Assembly (NCBI RefSeq): GCF_050624435.1
Contig: NC_134539.1
Coordinates: forward strand, 43,680,001 to 43,744,000
DNA: 64,000 nucleotides
Direction: 5' to 3'
Source: Tenrec ecaudatus
Lineage: Eukaryota; Chordata; Mammalia; Afrosoricida; Tenrecidae
The position numbers and the translations under genes are program-made. The stretch's first letter is position 1. Each line of letters begins with the position of its first letter. Below are positions 11,901 to 24,420 of the stretch, in pieces. The notes below the pieces were generated by a model, which worked only from the letters and a program-made list of their open reading frames with translations, was not told the origin of the DNA and did no database searches.

Positions 11901-12990
11901 AAGATTAATCATTGAATGTTGTTGCTTGGTCTTCAGGTCTCCATATTTTGATTCTATTTCAACTGCTGGTTTTGAACATTTTCATAATGTGTACTGTAGT
12001 AGGGAAAAACCTAAATGTATAAACAAGTAATCAGAATATTTTCATGATTGACTGATGTAGCTGTTTCATAAATGTTGGAGTTGTACTGTTTTGAAATGTA
12101 GTGCTGACTGCTAGAAATCACCTCTAAGTCATCCTGTCATGAAGAGATATAGGAAATCCCAACGAGTTTTCAGACATCCCTGAAGGATTGACCTGTGCTT
12201 GGACAAAAGAATTCCTAAAGTCTGGCATTTAGACTCACGTGTGTCTCTTAGCATGGACCTAGCGTAGGTTAGCTGCCCATTTTCTCAAAGCCCGGGGCTT
12301 GCAGCAGGTGGAGTGTGACTTTCAGCCTGAAACTGAGAAGCACCTTCTCTATTCACCAGCCCTATCTGGAAGAATCAGTGCCTTGATTGACAGGGCCCTA
12401 ATGACCCGGTACTTCACGTAGAACAATAGTATGGCAGGTGTGTTTCAGAAAGATGATGCAGATAGGACAGTGAGTCCCCTGTCTTGGTAAAGCATACGTG
12501 GCTATATACAAAGGAGATCTTTGTTTGGCGTGGGAGTGGGTCGAAATGTCTACCATCTCTACTCACAGAAACAGTCTTCTCAGACAGCTCTATTTGCCCC
12601 CTTTGACGTGGACGTGCTTATCCTTTTTCTGTTTTGTTATTCACTTAAAATCTTTCTTTTTGTGCATTAAGATCGTCTTTATATAACTTATTCTACTTTC
12701 TATACAAAGGCCATTTTTTTTAGTGTCTCTCCCCTCAATTTTGTAGAGAGGATGGTGTCTTAGGTGATTTGGATTTGGCTTAGAGAAGGGCTGTTGGCTC
12801 TTGGAACTAGTGGTGATTGATCAAGAGGGATCTTAGTGAAGATTCTCTCTCTTTAGAATAAAAACAAATATTCACACTCTTGTGGTGGGCAGGAACCAAC
12901 AAAAGAATTTTGATGGGCATGATATTGAGGGAATGATCCCAACCTTTTTCAAGGAAGGAATATTGAGCAAAGGTTGATCACTTAACTCCT
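11901..12990. other. Unassigned non-coding sequence
   Basis: No recognised repeat or gene. Around 12120-12480 the base composition is more balanced and repeat-free, but no splice-bounded open frame stands out. Confidence 0.45.
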
Positions 12991-12994
12991 AGAA

Positions 12995-13195
12995 AAACAC
13001 AAACCAAGCCGACTGCTGTTGGAGTTGATTCTGATCACTGAAAAGAGGAGAATTCGTAGGACAGAGTAGAATGGCCCCTTAGAGTTTCTCATCTGTGTGG
13101 GAGCAGACAGCCTCATCTTTCTCCTGAGGAGCTGTTGATGGGTTTGAAACACCAACCCAATGCTTAATCCACAACCTCCAGGACTCTAACACTCT
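12995..13195 (-). repeat. AfroSINE
   Basis: Antisense copy with 'gttggagttgattctgatc', 'aggacagagtagaatgg', 'atctttctcctgaggagc' and the tRNA-like end 'caatgcttaatccacaac'. Moderately diverged. Confidence 0.75.
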
Positions 13196-13199
13196 GAGG

Positions 13200-13737
13200 A
13201 AGAAGATAATTTTATCTTCCATAACACACTGCTTACTGCTTTTAAAAGTATCACAAGAAAGGGTCCCAGATAGAGGGGGTGTGATATGTGAGGGGAAAAG
13301 AAACCCTCAAAATCATAAGCACACACACAGAAACTCAGGTTTGCTTATCTGATAAAGACAATTGAAACTCTGAGATTATGGCAATAATCTGGTTGGGAGA
13401 CCAACAGGGTGACATATGCCCAGAGATGAAGTTCAGAAGACAAAAGAGGGTAGGAAGAAGGACTGATGGAAATGGGAAAACACAAGGAGAAAACAGTGTG
13501 AATTCTGTTATATTATGGGGAGTGAAATCAATTTAATAACAAAAAGTATATTAAATGAAAAAGTAGCTTTCTCTAAAAACTTTCACACAAATCACACTAA
13601 AAGGTATAAAGAAAAAAAATTTTTCTCCTCTGTATAGTCCTTCTCTTTTTTTCCCCATGTTCCTATTCACCAGTCCTTTCTTCCATACCCCTTCTACCTT
13701 CTACTAATATACTGCAACATGGGTTGTCTCTATACAG
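13200..13737. other. Unassigned sequence before an RTE copy
   Basis: Nothing recognised. AT-rich, with pyrimidine-rich text at 13620-13720. Confidence 0.45.
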
Positions 13738-15296
13738 ACACAGTCACTATACCAAAAAGCTAGTTGACATTCAGCCATTTCAAGAGACAGCATGTGAGCA
13801 AGGACCAACCATACTGATGGAAGAAGTTCAGAGTTCACTTCAACATTAACCAAAAACAAGGTTTAAAGAATTGCTGTAATACCTTTGAAATGTTACAAGC
13901 TGATGAAGTACTGGATTCACTCACTCATCTATGCCAGGAAATTTGGATGACATTACTTGGCCAAATGATAGGAAGAGATCCATATTTGTACCAATTCCAA
14001 AGAAAGCTTACCCAAAAGAATGCCCAAATCACTGAACAATACCATTAATAGCATATACAAGTAAAATTTTGCTGAAGATCATCCAACAATTGTTGCAGCA
14101 GTACATTCACCAGGAACTGCCAGAGGTTCATGACAGATTCAGAAGACATGAAACAAGAGATATACCATTGCTGATGTCAGAAGGAAATGGATTGACTCTA
14201 GGCAGACAATACTAGAAATGTTTATTTGTGCTTTATTGACCATTGAGCCATGTGGATCATAGCAAACTATGAATACCTTTGAGAAGAGTGGGAATCCAAG
14301 ACTACATTGTACGCATGTGGAAACTGTACATAGATCAAGAGTCAGCTATGTAAATAGAACAAGAAAATACTGTATGTTTTAAATCAGGAAAGATGTGTCA
14401 GGATTGCACCCTCTCGGTAGACTGATTCAATCTGTATGCTGAGCAAATCTTCAGAGAAACTGGCTTTTGTGAAGAATGAGGCATAAGACTCAAAAGGAGA
14501 AAAGCTTATAAAAAAAAAACCTGGACTATGCAAGTGACAAAACCTTGCTGCTGACAGGGAGAGAGACTTGGAGCACTTGCTGATGAAGACCAGGGATTTC
14601 AGCCTTCAGAACGGATTGTGACTCAATGTAAAGAAAACCCAAATCCTCACCACTTGACCAATAGGTAGCATAATGATAAAGGTATACAAGGTTGAAGTTG
14701 TCAAGGATTTTGTCTTGCTTGCATCCACAATCAATGTTCACGGAAGCAGCAGTAAAGAGATACAAAAACATGTTGCATTAAGTAAATCTACAGCACAAGA
14801 TCTCTTTAGAGTGTTGAAAAGCAGGTACGTTATTTTGAGGTCTATGGTGTGCCCGACACAAGCCATGGTATCCCCAATTGCCTCATATGCATGAGGAACT
14901 TGGGTATTGAACAAGGAAGACAAAAGAAGAATAGGTGTGCTCGAATTATGGTGCTGGCAACGAACATTGAAAGTACCATGGACTGCCAAAAAAGGAACAC
15001 ATCTCTCTTGGAAAGAGAGTCACAATGCTCCTTAGAAACAAGAACGAGGAAACTTCAGCTCACAAAATTTGGACATATCTCTGGGGCAGGACATTGTGCG
15101 TGGTAAAGTAATAAGGCAGTGAAGAAAAGGAAGACCTTCGACGAGCTGGAGTGACACACTGGCCACAGCAATGGGCTCAAGGAGAAACACAACAGTGGGG
15201 AGGGCCCAGACCCGGCAGCATGTTGCTTCCTTACACAAAGCATTGCTATGAGTCGACCTGACTCGCTGGCATCTAAGCAACAACAAATACATACAT
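13738..15296 (+). mobile_element. RTE (BovB-clade) LINE, 3' half with intact 3' end
   Basis: A 5'-truncated RTE copy. It enters at 'cactataccaaaaagctag' in the linker before the reverse transcriptase, runs through the RT region ('atctatgccaggaaatttgg', 'aacaatattgcagcagtac'-like text at 14085-14110) and the C-terminal region. The frame at 14849-15106 retains LETRTRKLQLTKFGH, a typical RTE C-terminal block. The 3' terminus is present: 'ctatgagtcgacctgactc' then 'aagcaacaacaaatacat', a worn CAA-type tail. Frame-destroying changes are scattered throughout. Confidence 0.85.
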
Positions 15297-15299
15297 GTG

Positions 15300-16195
15300 T
15301 ATAAAATTTTGGCATCTTTATAGATAGGATAATATGAATGACCATTTTTGAATAATGAAGCATGAATATAGGAGGTTAGAGGCAACACTTAACATTATTT
15401 GGATACCAAATTAAAGACACAAATTACAAAAGACGACGAAGAGTCATAGACTTCTTCTCATTCTTTTTTCTTTGATTTGTTATTTGGTTTATTTGTTTAG
15501 ATTCCAGCTTTTAATGAAGAATGTCCCTTGACTTAAAATGAAGCATACATTTACCACAATACGTTCAAAAGTGGTATAGATCAAAATCGTGTAGAGAAGG
15601 AAAACTATATAAAACTAATAAAATATAGTTATAAGAAAATACACAGTTCACCGTGCATGTATCAATGAAAACAAAATGTATATAAGTACAATGAGCCATA
15701 TGTTGCATTTTGAATAGGATTAGTGTACTACAGCTTTATAATAGGTTAAACACTTTAACGGGTTTTAAAGGAATTTAGTCTTACTATGATGCACAAATAC
15801 TTATGAAGTTCTTTAATTTCAAACTGCTCTCACTTGGTTCTTTTTATTAATGGCTATAGTTCTGTATCTTGTTTTATGAAAGAATAGGTGGAAGTCAGAA
15901 ACGTAAGATCTCAGGACTCGTAACTACTGATCAGGAAGTCCAAGTTAAGTCATTGACTCCAAACCCTGTGCTCGTTCCACTTCGCCATGTTGGAGGAGTT
16001 GTCCACTATAAAGGGTGCTACTTTTAACGCAGTGTTTCCAGAAGAGACAAAAATAGAGAGAGAGTATGACCACTTGTACATGTACCCTGTTTAAAAATGG
16101 AGGGCATGGAGGTCAAAGCAAAATTCACTAGGGGACGTGTTATTTAGGGATAATTTACTGAGATCTAGGTATTTTGCTTCACAATAATTTAATTT
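15300..16195. other. AT-rich unassigned sequence
   Basis: No recognised repeat, RNA gene or exon. A short poly-T/pyrimidine stretch at 15460-15500 could be repeat remains. Confidence 0.45.
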
Positions 16196-16202
16196 TATGT
16201 TA

Positions 16203-16700
16203 GTTTAAGACCAGAGGATGTACATAGGCACAGATAGGAACTGGAAACAAAGGGAATCCAGGGCAGATGACTCCTTCAGAACCAGTGGTGTGAGTGGCGA
16301 TGCCTGGAGGGTGGAGAGAATGTGGGGTAAAAAGGGGGAACTGATTACTAGTATCTACGCATAGCCTCCTCCCTGGGGGAGGGACAGCAGAGAAGAAGGT
16401 GGGGGGCAATGTCGGACAGTGAAACATATGACAAAATAATAATAATTTATGAATGATGAAGGGTTTATGAGGTAGAGGGGAGTGGGGAGGGAGAGGGAGA
16501 ATGAGCAGCAGATATTAAGGGCTCAAGTAGAAGGCAAATGTTTTGAGAATGATGATGGCAACAAATGTACATATGTGTTTGACCCAATGGATATATGTGT
16601 GGATTGTGATAAGAATTGTATGAGCCCCCCAAAAATGATTTTTAATTTAAAAATAATAATAAATAAGAAAATAAAAATAAATAAATAATAATACTTTATT
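16203..16700 (+). repeat. L1-3'UTR-like repeat with A-rich tail
   Basis: A 0.5-kb 5'-truncated copy of a family seen again at 47280-48310 (+) and 55305-56275 (-). Shared blocks are 'agataggaactggaaac', 'aatgtcggacagtgaaac', 'gaagggtttatgaggtag' and 'tggattgtgataagaattg'. It ends in 'tgtatgagccccc' and an A-rich tail. The G-rich polypurine run at 16472-16501 and the 3' tail are the reasons I infer an L1 3' untranslated region, but no ORF2 is attached, so the class is inference. Confidence 0.6.
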
Positions 16701-16784
16701 AAAGGACTTTAGAATAACTGAAGTAACTGAAGCAAAATTTGTCCCTTAGACTTACAATCTCATTATCATTTTCTTGATTCAAAA

Positions 16785-17120
16785 TTATATCAGTCAGGGT
16801 CCCAGCAGGAAACAGATGGCTCCACTCAAACTGGGTAATTGAAGTGAGTTAATACAGGGACTATTTGCAAAGGAGTGAGAAGAGCTTAGAATAATCCAGA
16901 GTGGTTAGTACTGGGCTTCCAGAAAGAACTAGTCAAAGAGAGCTAAGCTACTAGAGGAATACATTCTCTGATGCTCTGTCTTCCTATGCTCCATTCTCCT
17001 GGGGCTCACTGATCTAACTCCACAGAAAGACAGCGGATCTGAGAGCCCTTGGATACAACCCATGTAAGTGAGATCAAAATGGAGAAAGGTGGAAACTGGT
17101 GTGGAGATGCACCCCAATAT
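16785..17120 (+). repeat. Ancient eutherian interspersed repeat
   Basis: 'cagggtcccagcaggaaac' and 'gggactatttgcaaagg' belong to an old repeat found across placental mammals. Downstream 'ctcctggggctcactgatc' fits the same family. Family name unresolved. Confidence 0.45.
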
Positions 17121-17264
17121 AGGAATGGGTGGTACTTGACGCAAGAATAAAGTCTCTGGAAGAAATAGACATAGCAGAAATTTCTGAATTGCTTATCAAA
17201 TAAAAACGTATCTTTCTCAACTACAATTGAGATTAAGATTTTAAAATAGGAAATGAAAACCAAC

Positions 17265-17465
17265 ATTTCTTAAATACTAGTTATTTAAGGTACCAAAAAC
17301 ATTCCTTTCCATGTAACATCTCATTTAATTGTTGCAATGCTAGTACAGGATGATTAGCATCATTGCACCTATGGAGGATTAAGGCTCAGCAAATTAAAGA
17401 ATTTATCCCACAGAACAGTTAGAAAACAGTAAATCTGGGATTTGAATCAGCGATTCTTCTGACTT
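17265..17465 (+). repeat. MIR SINE
   Basis: The core pattern of a mammalian-wide interspersed repeat is visible: 'catctcatttaattgttgc', 'ttaaggctcagcaaatta' and 'ctgggatttgaatcagcg'. Strong divergence is as expected for MIR age. Confidence 0.65.
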
Positions 17466-17709
17466 CGAAGTCTTGATTTTTCCCCCTTTTTGCAATATCC
17501 CTGCTTATTTTATTTATATGTCACCATATGCCATTGCACATCTGCATGTAAGTAGAATCTTAATGTTTCTGAAGAAGCAATTTTAGATGTACTCAGATGC
17601 ATAAACAGTGATCAATCAAGACCAAAAGTTTCCACTCAAGAGAATATGGAAGAGATTATTCAAATTTGGAAATTTCAGGGAGAGTTACTAATCACATGCC
17701 TTTGCTATA

Positions 17710-17835
17710 ATGATAGGTGCCATTTACTGGATATTTACAACATTCACTATTCACTTTCTATGCATTAAATCAAGTCATCTTCAGATTACCCCGCAAAAAT
17801 GAGGTAGGAAAGTGAGGCATAGAAAGAGAAAATGC
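17710..17835 (+). repeat. MIR SINE fragment
   Basis: 'taaatcaagtcatcttcag' followed by 'atgaggtaggaaagtgagg' matches the middle of MIR. Short and diverged. Confidence 0.45.
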
Positions 17836-17839
17836 TCAA

Positions 17840-18790
17840 GGGGATGGAAAAAATAGCTAATCTTTTCTGAATAAGTGTTGCTTTCAAAATTATGAAAAAG
17901 TATAAAAAGAAAAATAGCCCCCCCAAAATTAAATAAATAAATATACTTGTTACCAATTGTTGGCATTACATCAAAGAGATAAATATTTTCAAGTCATATG
18001 AAACACAGTGATCTATATTTTCATCCTTAGTGAAATGTGCATTAGGAAAAGATAAATTTTTTAAAATCTTGTATAATAATATTGTAAATAATAATTCTGA
18101 TGATGTTATTCTGAAACTATTATGCATCTAACATATGGTTTATATTTAATATGATATGCTATCATAAGTGACATCACTTTAACATAATTGTGAACTAAGG
18201 TTTATAAATATGAACTCAAAGAACTCTAATCAAATCTCTGTAATTCTCTTTTTGAATTGGAAATATCAGTATAGAAGTCTATTCACAATATATGGCTTAG
18301 AAATAAGAGCCAACTAAGTACAAAAGTACTACCAGCACCCATATTATGGTCTCTAAAAATCTTTTTATGTCAGAGAAGCCAAGGTTGTTTAGAGAAATCA
18401 CTGATTCAGGAAATGTACAAAATATCCCGGCTAACAATTGAAGAAATAATGAAAGGATTCGAAGATATCCACTTTTCAAACCCCTACTGAAATAATGGGC
18501 CCATGTATCGATCATCAATGGCTACTAGCATCACACAAAAAGAGAGAGATGCAGCCAGTAGGTGCCTCTTGTTTGAATTACACATTCTCACTTACAAAGC
18601 ATTTTGCCAAAATGTTGGCCTAAATCAAATCAAGCTTCTAGATATGAAGGTAAGTCCAAAGGTGCTGCTACAAAATTATAGAAATCTTTATTAAACAACA
18701 ATATCAAACTGTGAAACTATCGTTTATCAGCATATCCTCCATCTAAGTGTATAGTGTATTTCTGAGAGTGGTGTTTCTATCTCTTTAACA
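17840..18790. other. AT-rich unassigned sequence
   Basis: No recognised repeat or gene in this AT-rich interval; short open frames have no family resemblance. Confidence 0.45.
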
Positions 18791-18794
18791 TTTC

Positions 18795-19361
18795 TGTGTT
18801 AGTTTGGGTACTTTAGAGAAACAAATCCACAGAAACTCACATATAAGAGAGTTTTATATAAAGGGTAAGTGCACATCAAGAAAACATCCCAACCCAGTGC
18901 TGCCCAAGCCCACAAGTCCAACATTAACCCATATGTCCGACACCAATCCACAAAGTCCTCCTCCATCTCACAAAACACACACAATGATGCCAACTGCAGG
19001 AGGAAAGCTGAGTCAGTGAAAGTGTAAACATCTCAGTGCTGGCAGGGGTCTCCACAAGGCTGCTCCAGCACCGAGGGCTGCATTGGGGTAGGTCCATGTG
19101 GTTTCTCCACAAGGCTGCTCCAGCACTGAGGGCTGCATCGGGGTAGGTTCATGTGGTTTCTCCTCAGGGATGTATTGCAGGAAGTGAGCCTTGCCAGCTA
19201 AAGCAGGGAACTGCCTAAGGCAGCTGCACCCTGGTCCGACCATGAGAAAGCAAGAGACCCGAGAACTAGAAAGGTGAGGCTCACCAAGCCATTTATCCCT
19301 CCACCCTTCAGTTAACCCCCATGTGTTTATTGGCCAGGTTGGCACAATAAACTTTAACTAT
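18795..19361 (-). mobile_element. Young 0.55-kb interspersed repeat, copy 1
   Basis: This is the reverse complement of the repeat at 22347-22849. The + strand begins 'tgtgttagtttgggtactt' and ends 'ggttggcacaataaactt'. Both copies agree along almost their whole length, so the family is comparatively young. Ends are TG...CA-like, but both copies also share 'gtttat' outside the TG, so the true termini and class (LTR or DNA-type) are unresolved. Open frames inside are not shared in a way that suggests protein. Confidence 0.65.
19051..19160 (+). repeat. 55-bp tandem duplication inside the repeat
   Basis: 'tccacaaggctgctccagca' starts at 19051 and again at 19106. The two 55-bp units (19051-19105 and 19106-19160) differ at only a few positions. 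The homologous copy at 22347-22849 has one unit, so the duplication is specific to this copy or its subfamily. Confidence 0.9.
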
Positions 19362-19649
19362 CTCACCCTCCAGGAAGAATTTTGGACTCTGATGTACACC
19401 ACATCTCAGTGGTAGTTTCAGCATCCTCAGGAGGCTTAAAACATGTTCCTTTTTAATGGCCTGTGAGCTTATGGAGTAAAACGAAGCCTGAGGGGCAAGA
19501 TCAGAGCTGTAGCGTAGATAGGATAAGGTTTCCCAATGAAATGCTCCTAGAACTGGCCTTGCTACCCTGGAAGGAAGAGCAAGTGTATTGTCTTGATGGA
19601 GAAAAAAGATCCGGATCTTTTATTCAACACTGCAGTTTTCCATTTCCTT

Positions 19650-20010
19650 AAGATGTCTTCTTGCTGCGCCTGTGGTTGTCCTGTGCCCTTCAAGAAAGTT
19701 TGTCAAGATCATCCCTTAAAAGCCTAAAAAATCTATCATAACCTTCTGAGCTGACCTCCAGGCCTTGGATTTAACTCATCCGCCCTGTCCCCTTAGTAGT
19801 CCTTGTTTTGATTAGACTTATTTTTTAGGCATTCTAATTAGGCTAAGACAAGTGTATAATTGAGATAATTTGTCTGCAGCCCTCTACTGATCCCAGAGAC
19901 ATGTTTAACCATGCCTTGTTTAGAATAAATCTGTGCATGTGTGAATTGGCGCCCGAGTAGCAATATTTTATCACTGACCCTCGTCAGTATAACTAGCAGT
20001 TTATAGGCCC
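19650..20010 (+). repeat. LTR-like repeat with polyadenylation signal
   Basis: This matches the segment at 53380-53815: 'gtggttgtcctgtgccc', 'gtcaagatcatccctt', 'aatttgtctgcagccctc' and 'cagagacatgtttaacc' have counterparts in the same order. AATAAA is at 19924-19929, and the 10-mer TGGCGCCCGA at 19947-19956 resembles the start of a lysine-tRNA primer-binding site. That placement suggests an endogenous retroviral LTR end, but TG/CA termini are not clear. No retroviral coding sequence follows. Confidence 0.45.
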
Positions 20011-20019
20011 CACACGGAG

Positions 20020-21760
20020 AAGGCAAGCATGGTAAATATCATCAAAGGGTTGCAGTCAATAAACCCTAGAATATGAGAAACTCAACAGGAAGCACTGAAG
20101 ACTTGATTTATTTAACAAATAAATGGCACAGTAAAGGGAAAGGAAGAAGCTACAGATTAAAAGAGACATTTGAGATCTATACACATGTGTGAATGTTATT
20201 TTGATCCTGGTGAAAGCAAACATATTTATGAGAAAAACAGAAATCTTTGATACTGACTAAAAAGTTGTTGAAATTCATGAAAGATTGCAAATTTCTCTGT
20301 GAGTTAGTAGTAGTATTGAGGATCTGTTCCTTAAAGAACCCTTATCATTAGGTTAGTTAGGAACTAATTAGAAAGAGTTGGAATTGACTGGGTGACAGTG
20401 AGAGAGACATGGGTAAGCCCTGGACTGCTGAGGGAAAGGTTGGTGGGAAACAAGCTTCTCTGGGAGAGAAAGAGGTGATGAGCAACTTCCATAAAGACGT
20501 ATAGCCTTGGAGACCATAGGGAGCAGGAACTCTGCCTTCTATGGTCATTATGAATTGAAATTGCCTGGACAGCAATGAGTTTTGAGTGAGACTGAGCTAA
20601 TTAGCCAAGGGTTAAGGAGGGTTGATGGGAATAGATAGGCCCTAAATTGATCATTATTAAATATGGGAAATGGATATGTGGCGGTCATTATATTTCTCTC
20701 TCCATTAAAAAAATCTAAGTTTGAACTGTTTAATAGTAAGGTCATTTTTAAATGTGTTTCAATGGATGAGATTAAGAAATTGCACATGTGAACAATTCTA
20801 ACATTGGCATCACTGAATATAATTATCTTAAATTTTAAACATAATGCTTTCAGTCAACAACTTATAACTTTATTTTCACAAATCTTTTTAGAGGTAGTGA
20901 CTTGGCATCTTGATCCATAAACTCCAGTATGTAAGAGAAATAGCTGTTACAAAAAATTTCTAAAATCCAAGTTAAGTTCTATGTTAAGGCTGTAGTCTCC
21001 AAATATGTGGAGATCTGTATAGAGAAATTTAATTTCAGTCAATTCAGGATCACTACCCCTTTCTTTTGGGGTGTATCTGCATTCAGTGGAATTGCCATCT
21101 TTCTGGGGCCTGGGTTTCGGGAGATTCTGGTGGTCGGTGTCATCGTTGCATGTGAACATCATTGAAACGTCTAACATGCATCTGATCCTTGATCTTCAGT
21201 CTCCTGGATCACCTGGATATATGACTTTTTTCAGTCCTCAAGATTCCTCAAGTTAGTCTTTCCTCTCGCTGGCAATTCAGTTGTCAACTCAGATGCAGAG
21301 GGACCATCCTGCCTGCACCAGCTTGAGCTAAAGAAAAATGGTGTTATTATAGCTACTCCTTCCCCATCTTATCCCTCAAAGAAACTCTCAAAGCAAGCAT
21401 TCGATTAGTACATCTGCATTCCTGCCATCCTTCCCACCACTGGACCTCAACCTTGCACTGATAGAAGAGCTAAGGAGAAAGGCCTTGTTCAGGGATCCAC
21501 CAATGCCTATTACACTTAGCTTTCCCCCCAGAAGTTATCTCTTTCTTCACAGCCCAGGAACTTGCTCTAGTCTCAGATTCACCATAGCTTGACTCAATTG
21601 TAAATCATTTCTGTTTCCCAAGCCCTAGACTTTTCTAACCCAACAGCCGTGTTTCACCTGTTTTTTTTTTTTTGCTAAAAACCTTTTATCAAGAGGAATG
21701 AATGAAGAGCCCAAATGAGATGCTAAACAAGAAAGTGAGGCTGCAGATAATAATAATATA
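20020..21760. other. Unassigned non-coding sequence
   Basis: Nothing recognised except a T12 run near 21660. Composition varies, with pyrimidine-rich text at 21360-21660. Short open frames (for example 20947-21177 on -) lack splice context and family resemblance. Confidence 0.45.
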
Positions 21761-21764
21761 AAAA

Positions 21765-21935
21765 TCATAGCAAACACAATGTGTGCTCAATATTCTAAGT
21801 GCTTTCTACATATTAGCTCATCTAATCCTCAGGCCAACCTATAATACAGGCATGTTTTCCCTCATGTTATGGACAATGAAACTGAGGCACACAGAAGGTA
21901 AATTACTCACTCAGATTACACTGCTGTGCTCTTCT
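21765..21935 (+). repeat. MIR SINE
   Basis: Clear MIR order: 'attctaagtgctttctac', 'tagctcatctaatcctc', 'tggacaatgaaactgaggc' and 'aggtaaattactcactc'. Confidence 0.75.
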
Positions 21936-22346
21936 TGATGTAACTGAACTATTGAATTGTATGCTATGTGAGTGCTATGCCAGCTGTTGAGGGGGAGATG
22001 ACACAGTTGTGTCATTGGGTTCGGTAGGTTCTGACTCGGGGTAACCCTATGCGCACCCGAACAAAGCACTGCCAGGTTTTACATCATCCTAACAATTTTT
22101 ATATTTGAGCCCGTGTTTCAGCCACTGTGTCAATTCATCTCCTTGACAGCTTTCCTCTTTTTCATTGACCCTCTCCTTTACTAAGCACTGTGTCCTTTCT
22201 GAGACTGCCCCCAAAGTCTCACCATCCTTGCTTCAAGGAGCACTCTGGCTGTACTTTTTCCAAGAAAAATTTGTTTATTTGCACTTCTGACAATACATGG
22301 TACTTTCACTATACTTTGCTGAAACTATATGAGGTAGGTAGTTTAT

Positions 22347-22849
22347 TGTGCCAACCTGGCTGATAAATACATGTGGGGTTAATTGAAGGGCAGATGGATA
22401 AATGGCTCAGTGAGCCTCACTTTTCCAGTTCTGGGGTCTCTTGCTTTCTGATGGTTGGACTAGGGTGCAACTGTCTTAGCCAGTTCCCTGCTTCAGTCGG
22501 CAAGGCTCACTTCCTGCGAGACATCCCCGAGGAGAAGTCACATGGACCCACCCTGATGCAGCCCTGGGTGCTGGAGCAGCCGTGTGGACACCCTGCCAGT
22601 GCTGAGATGCTTACACATTCACTGACTAAGTTTTCCTCCTGGAGTCGGCATCATTGTGTCTGTTTTTTGAGATGGAGGAGGACTTTGTGAATTGGTGTTG
22701 GACATATGGGTTAAGGGTTAATGTTGGACTTGTGGGCTTTGGCAGCACTGGGTTGGGATGCTTTCTTAATGTGCACTTGCCCTTTACATAAGACTCTCTT
22801 ATACATGAGTTTCTGGGATTTGTTTCTCTAAAGTGCCTAGCCTAACACA
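22347..22849 (+). mobile_element. Young 0.5-kb interspersed repeat, copy 2, inside an RTE
   Basis: Starts about 'tgtgccaacctggctg' and ends 'agcctaacaca', interrupting the minus-strand RTE between 'actatatgagg' and 'aattgaaattacc'. Opposite in orientation to copy 1 at 18795-19361, about 3 kb away. Because it splits the RTE it must be younger than it. No clean target duplication was found, and bases 22336-22346 may also belong to the element. Confidence 0.65.
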
Positions 22850-24267
22850 ATTGAAATTACCATGGCTTTGGTCAGTTGCATCTTAGTCTTCAAAGTGACA
22901 TCCGTGCTCTTCAATATTTCAACCCAAACAGGTCTTATGCAACAGATTTTCTAAGTCCACGTCATTTCACTTGGCTGCTGCTCCTATGGGTATTGACTAT
23001 AGTAGCTCCAATGAAAATTAAATCCTTGACAACTTCAACCTTTTCTCAGTGTATCAGGTTGTCTTTTGGTCTAGCTGTGAGGATTTTGCTGTTATTTTCA
23101 TGGAGTTGTCCATACTGAAGGCTTTACTCCTTCCTCTTTATCGGCATGCGCTTCAAGTTGTTAATAAGCCTTCCTCCAACCCTGATGCTTCATTTTGCCT
23201 CACTTAGTACAGCTTATTGGATTATTTGCTCAGCAAGCATTGTTTGGTGAAAAACACAACTCTGACAAACGCACACTAGATTTACCATACGGTATATCCT
23301 TGCTCTGTTCTCATGACTGCCTAGTGATCAATGTACAGGTTATGTACAAACACAATGAATTATTCTGGAATTCCCATTCTTCTCAAATTATCCATAGTGT
23401 GTGATCCACACAGTCAAAAGCCTTTGCATAGTCAATAAAACACAAGCAAACACTGTTCTGTTATTCTACATGTATAGCCAAGATGCATATGACCTGAACA
23501 ATGATATCCCCTCATGCCACATCCTCTTCTGAATCTAGTTTGAATATATGGTATCTCTCTGCAACAGTTTCTGAATTATCTTCAGCAAAGTTTTACTTGC
23601 ATGTGAGATTAATGATATTTTTGAAAAATGTCCACCTTCTTGGGTCATTTTTTAATTTTTTATACGGATACACACTACTATGGATATATTTCAGTCAATT
23701 GGTCAGGTAACTGTTTTCCAAATTTCTTGGCATAGACAAGTCAGTGCTTCTAGTGCTTCATCAACTGGATGAAACACTTCCATTGGTGTTCCATCAGTTC
23801 CCGGAGCCTTCTTTTCCACAAATGCCTTTAGTGTACTTTGACTTCTTCATTGAATACCACTGGTTCTTGGTCACATGCTCCCTCTTGAGATGGTTGGATG
23901 CCAACAAATCTTTCTTGCTGCCATGAATATGTATCCATTCCACAGCTCGTCAGATCTTCGGTCACTGGAGTTCATTGTGTTCAATTTGTTCTTGAAATGT
24001 TCTCAAAATTCAAAGTACCGAAGGGTCTATTTTGACTCTTGTGGGCTTGTTTTAATTTTCAAGTATAACCTAACCTTATTGAGCTTCTTCATTGTCTTTC
24101 TATAGATGCAATCAATTTGATTCCTGTATGTTCAGGAATCTGACAGGGATCATCTGTACAGCAAATGTTTATATTGTTGAAAAATATTATTTGCAAAGAA
24201 GAAGTCATTGATCTTGCAAAATTCCACCATGTAATCTCTCTCAGAACCAGACTCACTTCCCTTACTG

Positions 24268-24420
24268 CTGAGTGACAATGACACCCTGTGGGTGTCTGAG
24301 ACTGTAACTATGCGTGCTGAGGAGAGTGGAAAGCCCCTTCTTGCCCCATGGAGCAGCTGGTGGTTTTGAGCTGCCCATTGTGTGGATTGCAGTCCAATGT
24401 GTAACCACTGCACCACGCAT
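24268..24420 (-). repeat. AfroSINE inside the RTE
   Basis: 'gtgtctgagactgtaact', 'ggagcagctggtggttttg' and 'aaccactgcaccacgca' are the antisense body and tRNA-like head. It interrupts the RTE endonuclease region. Confidence 0.8.
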
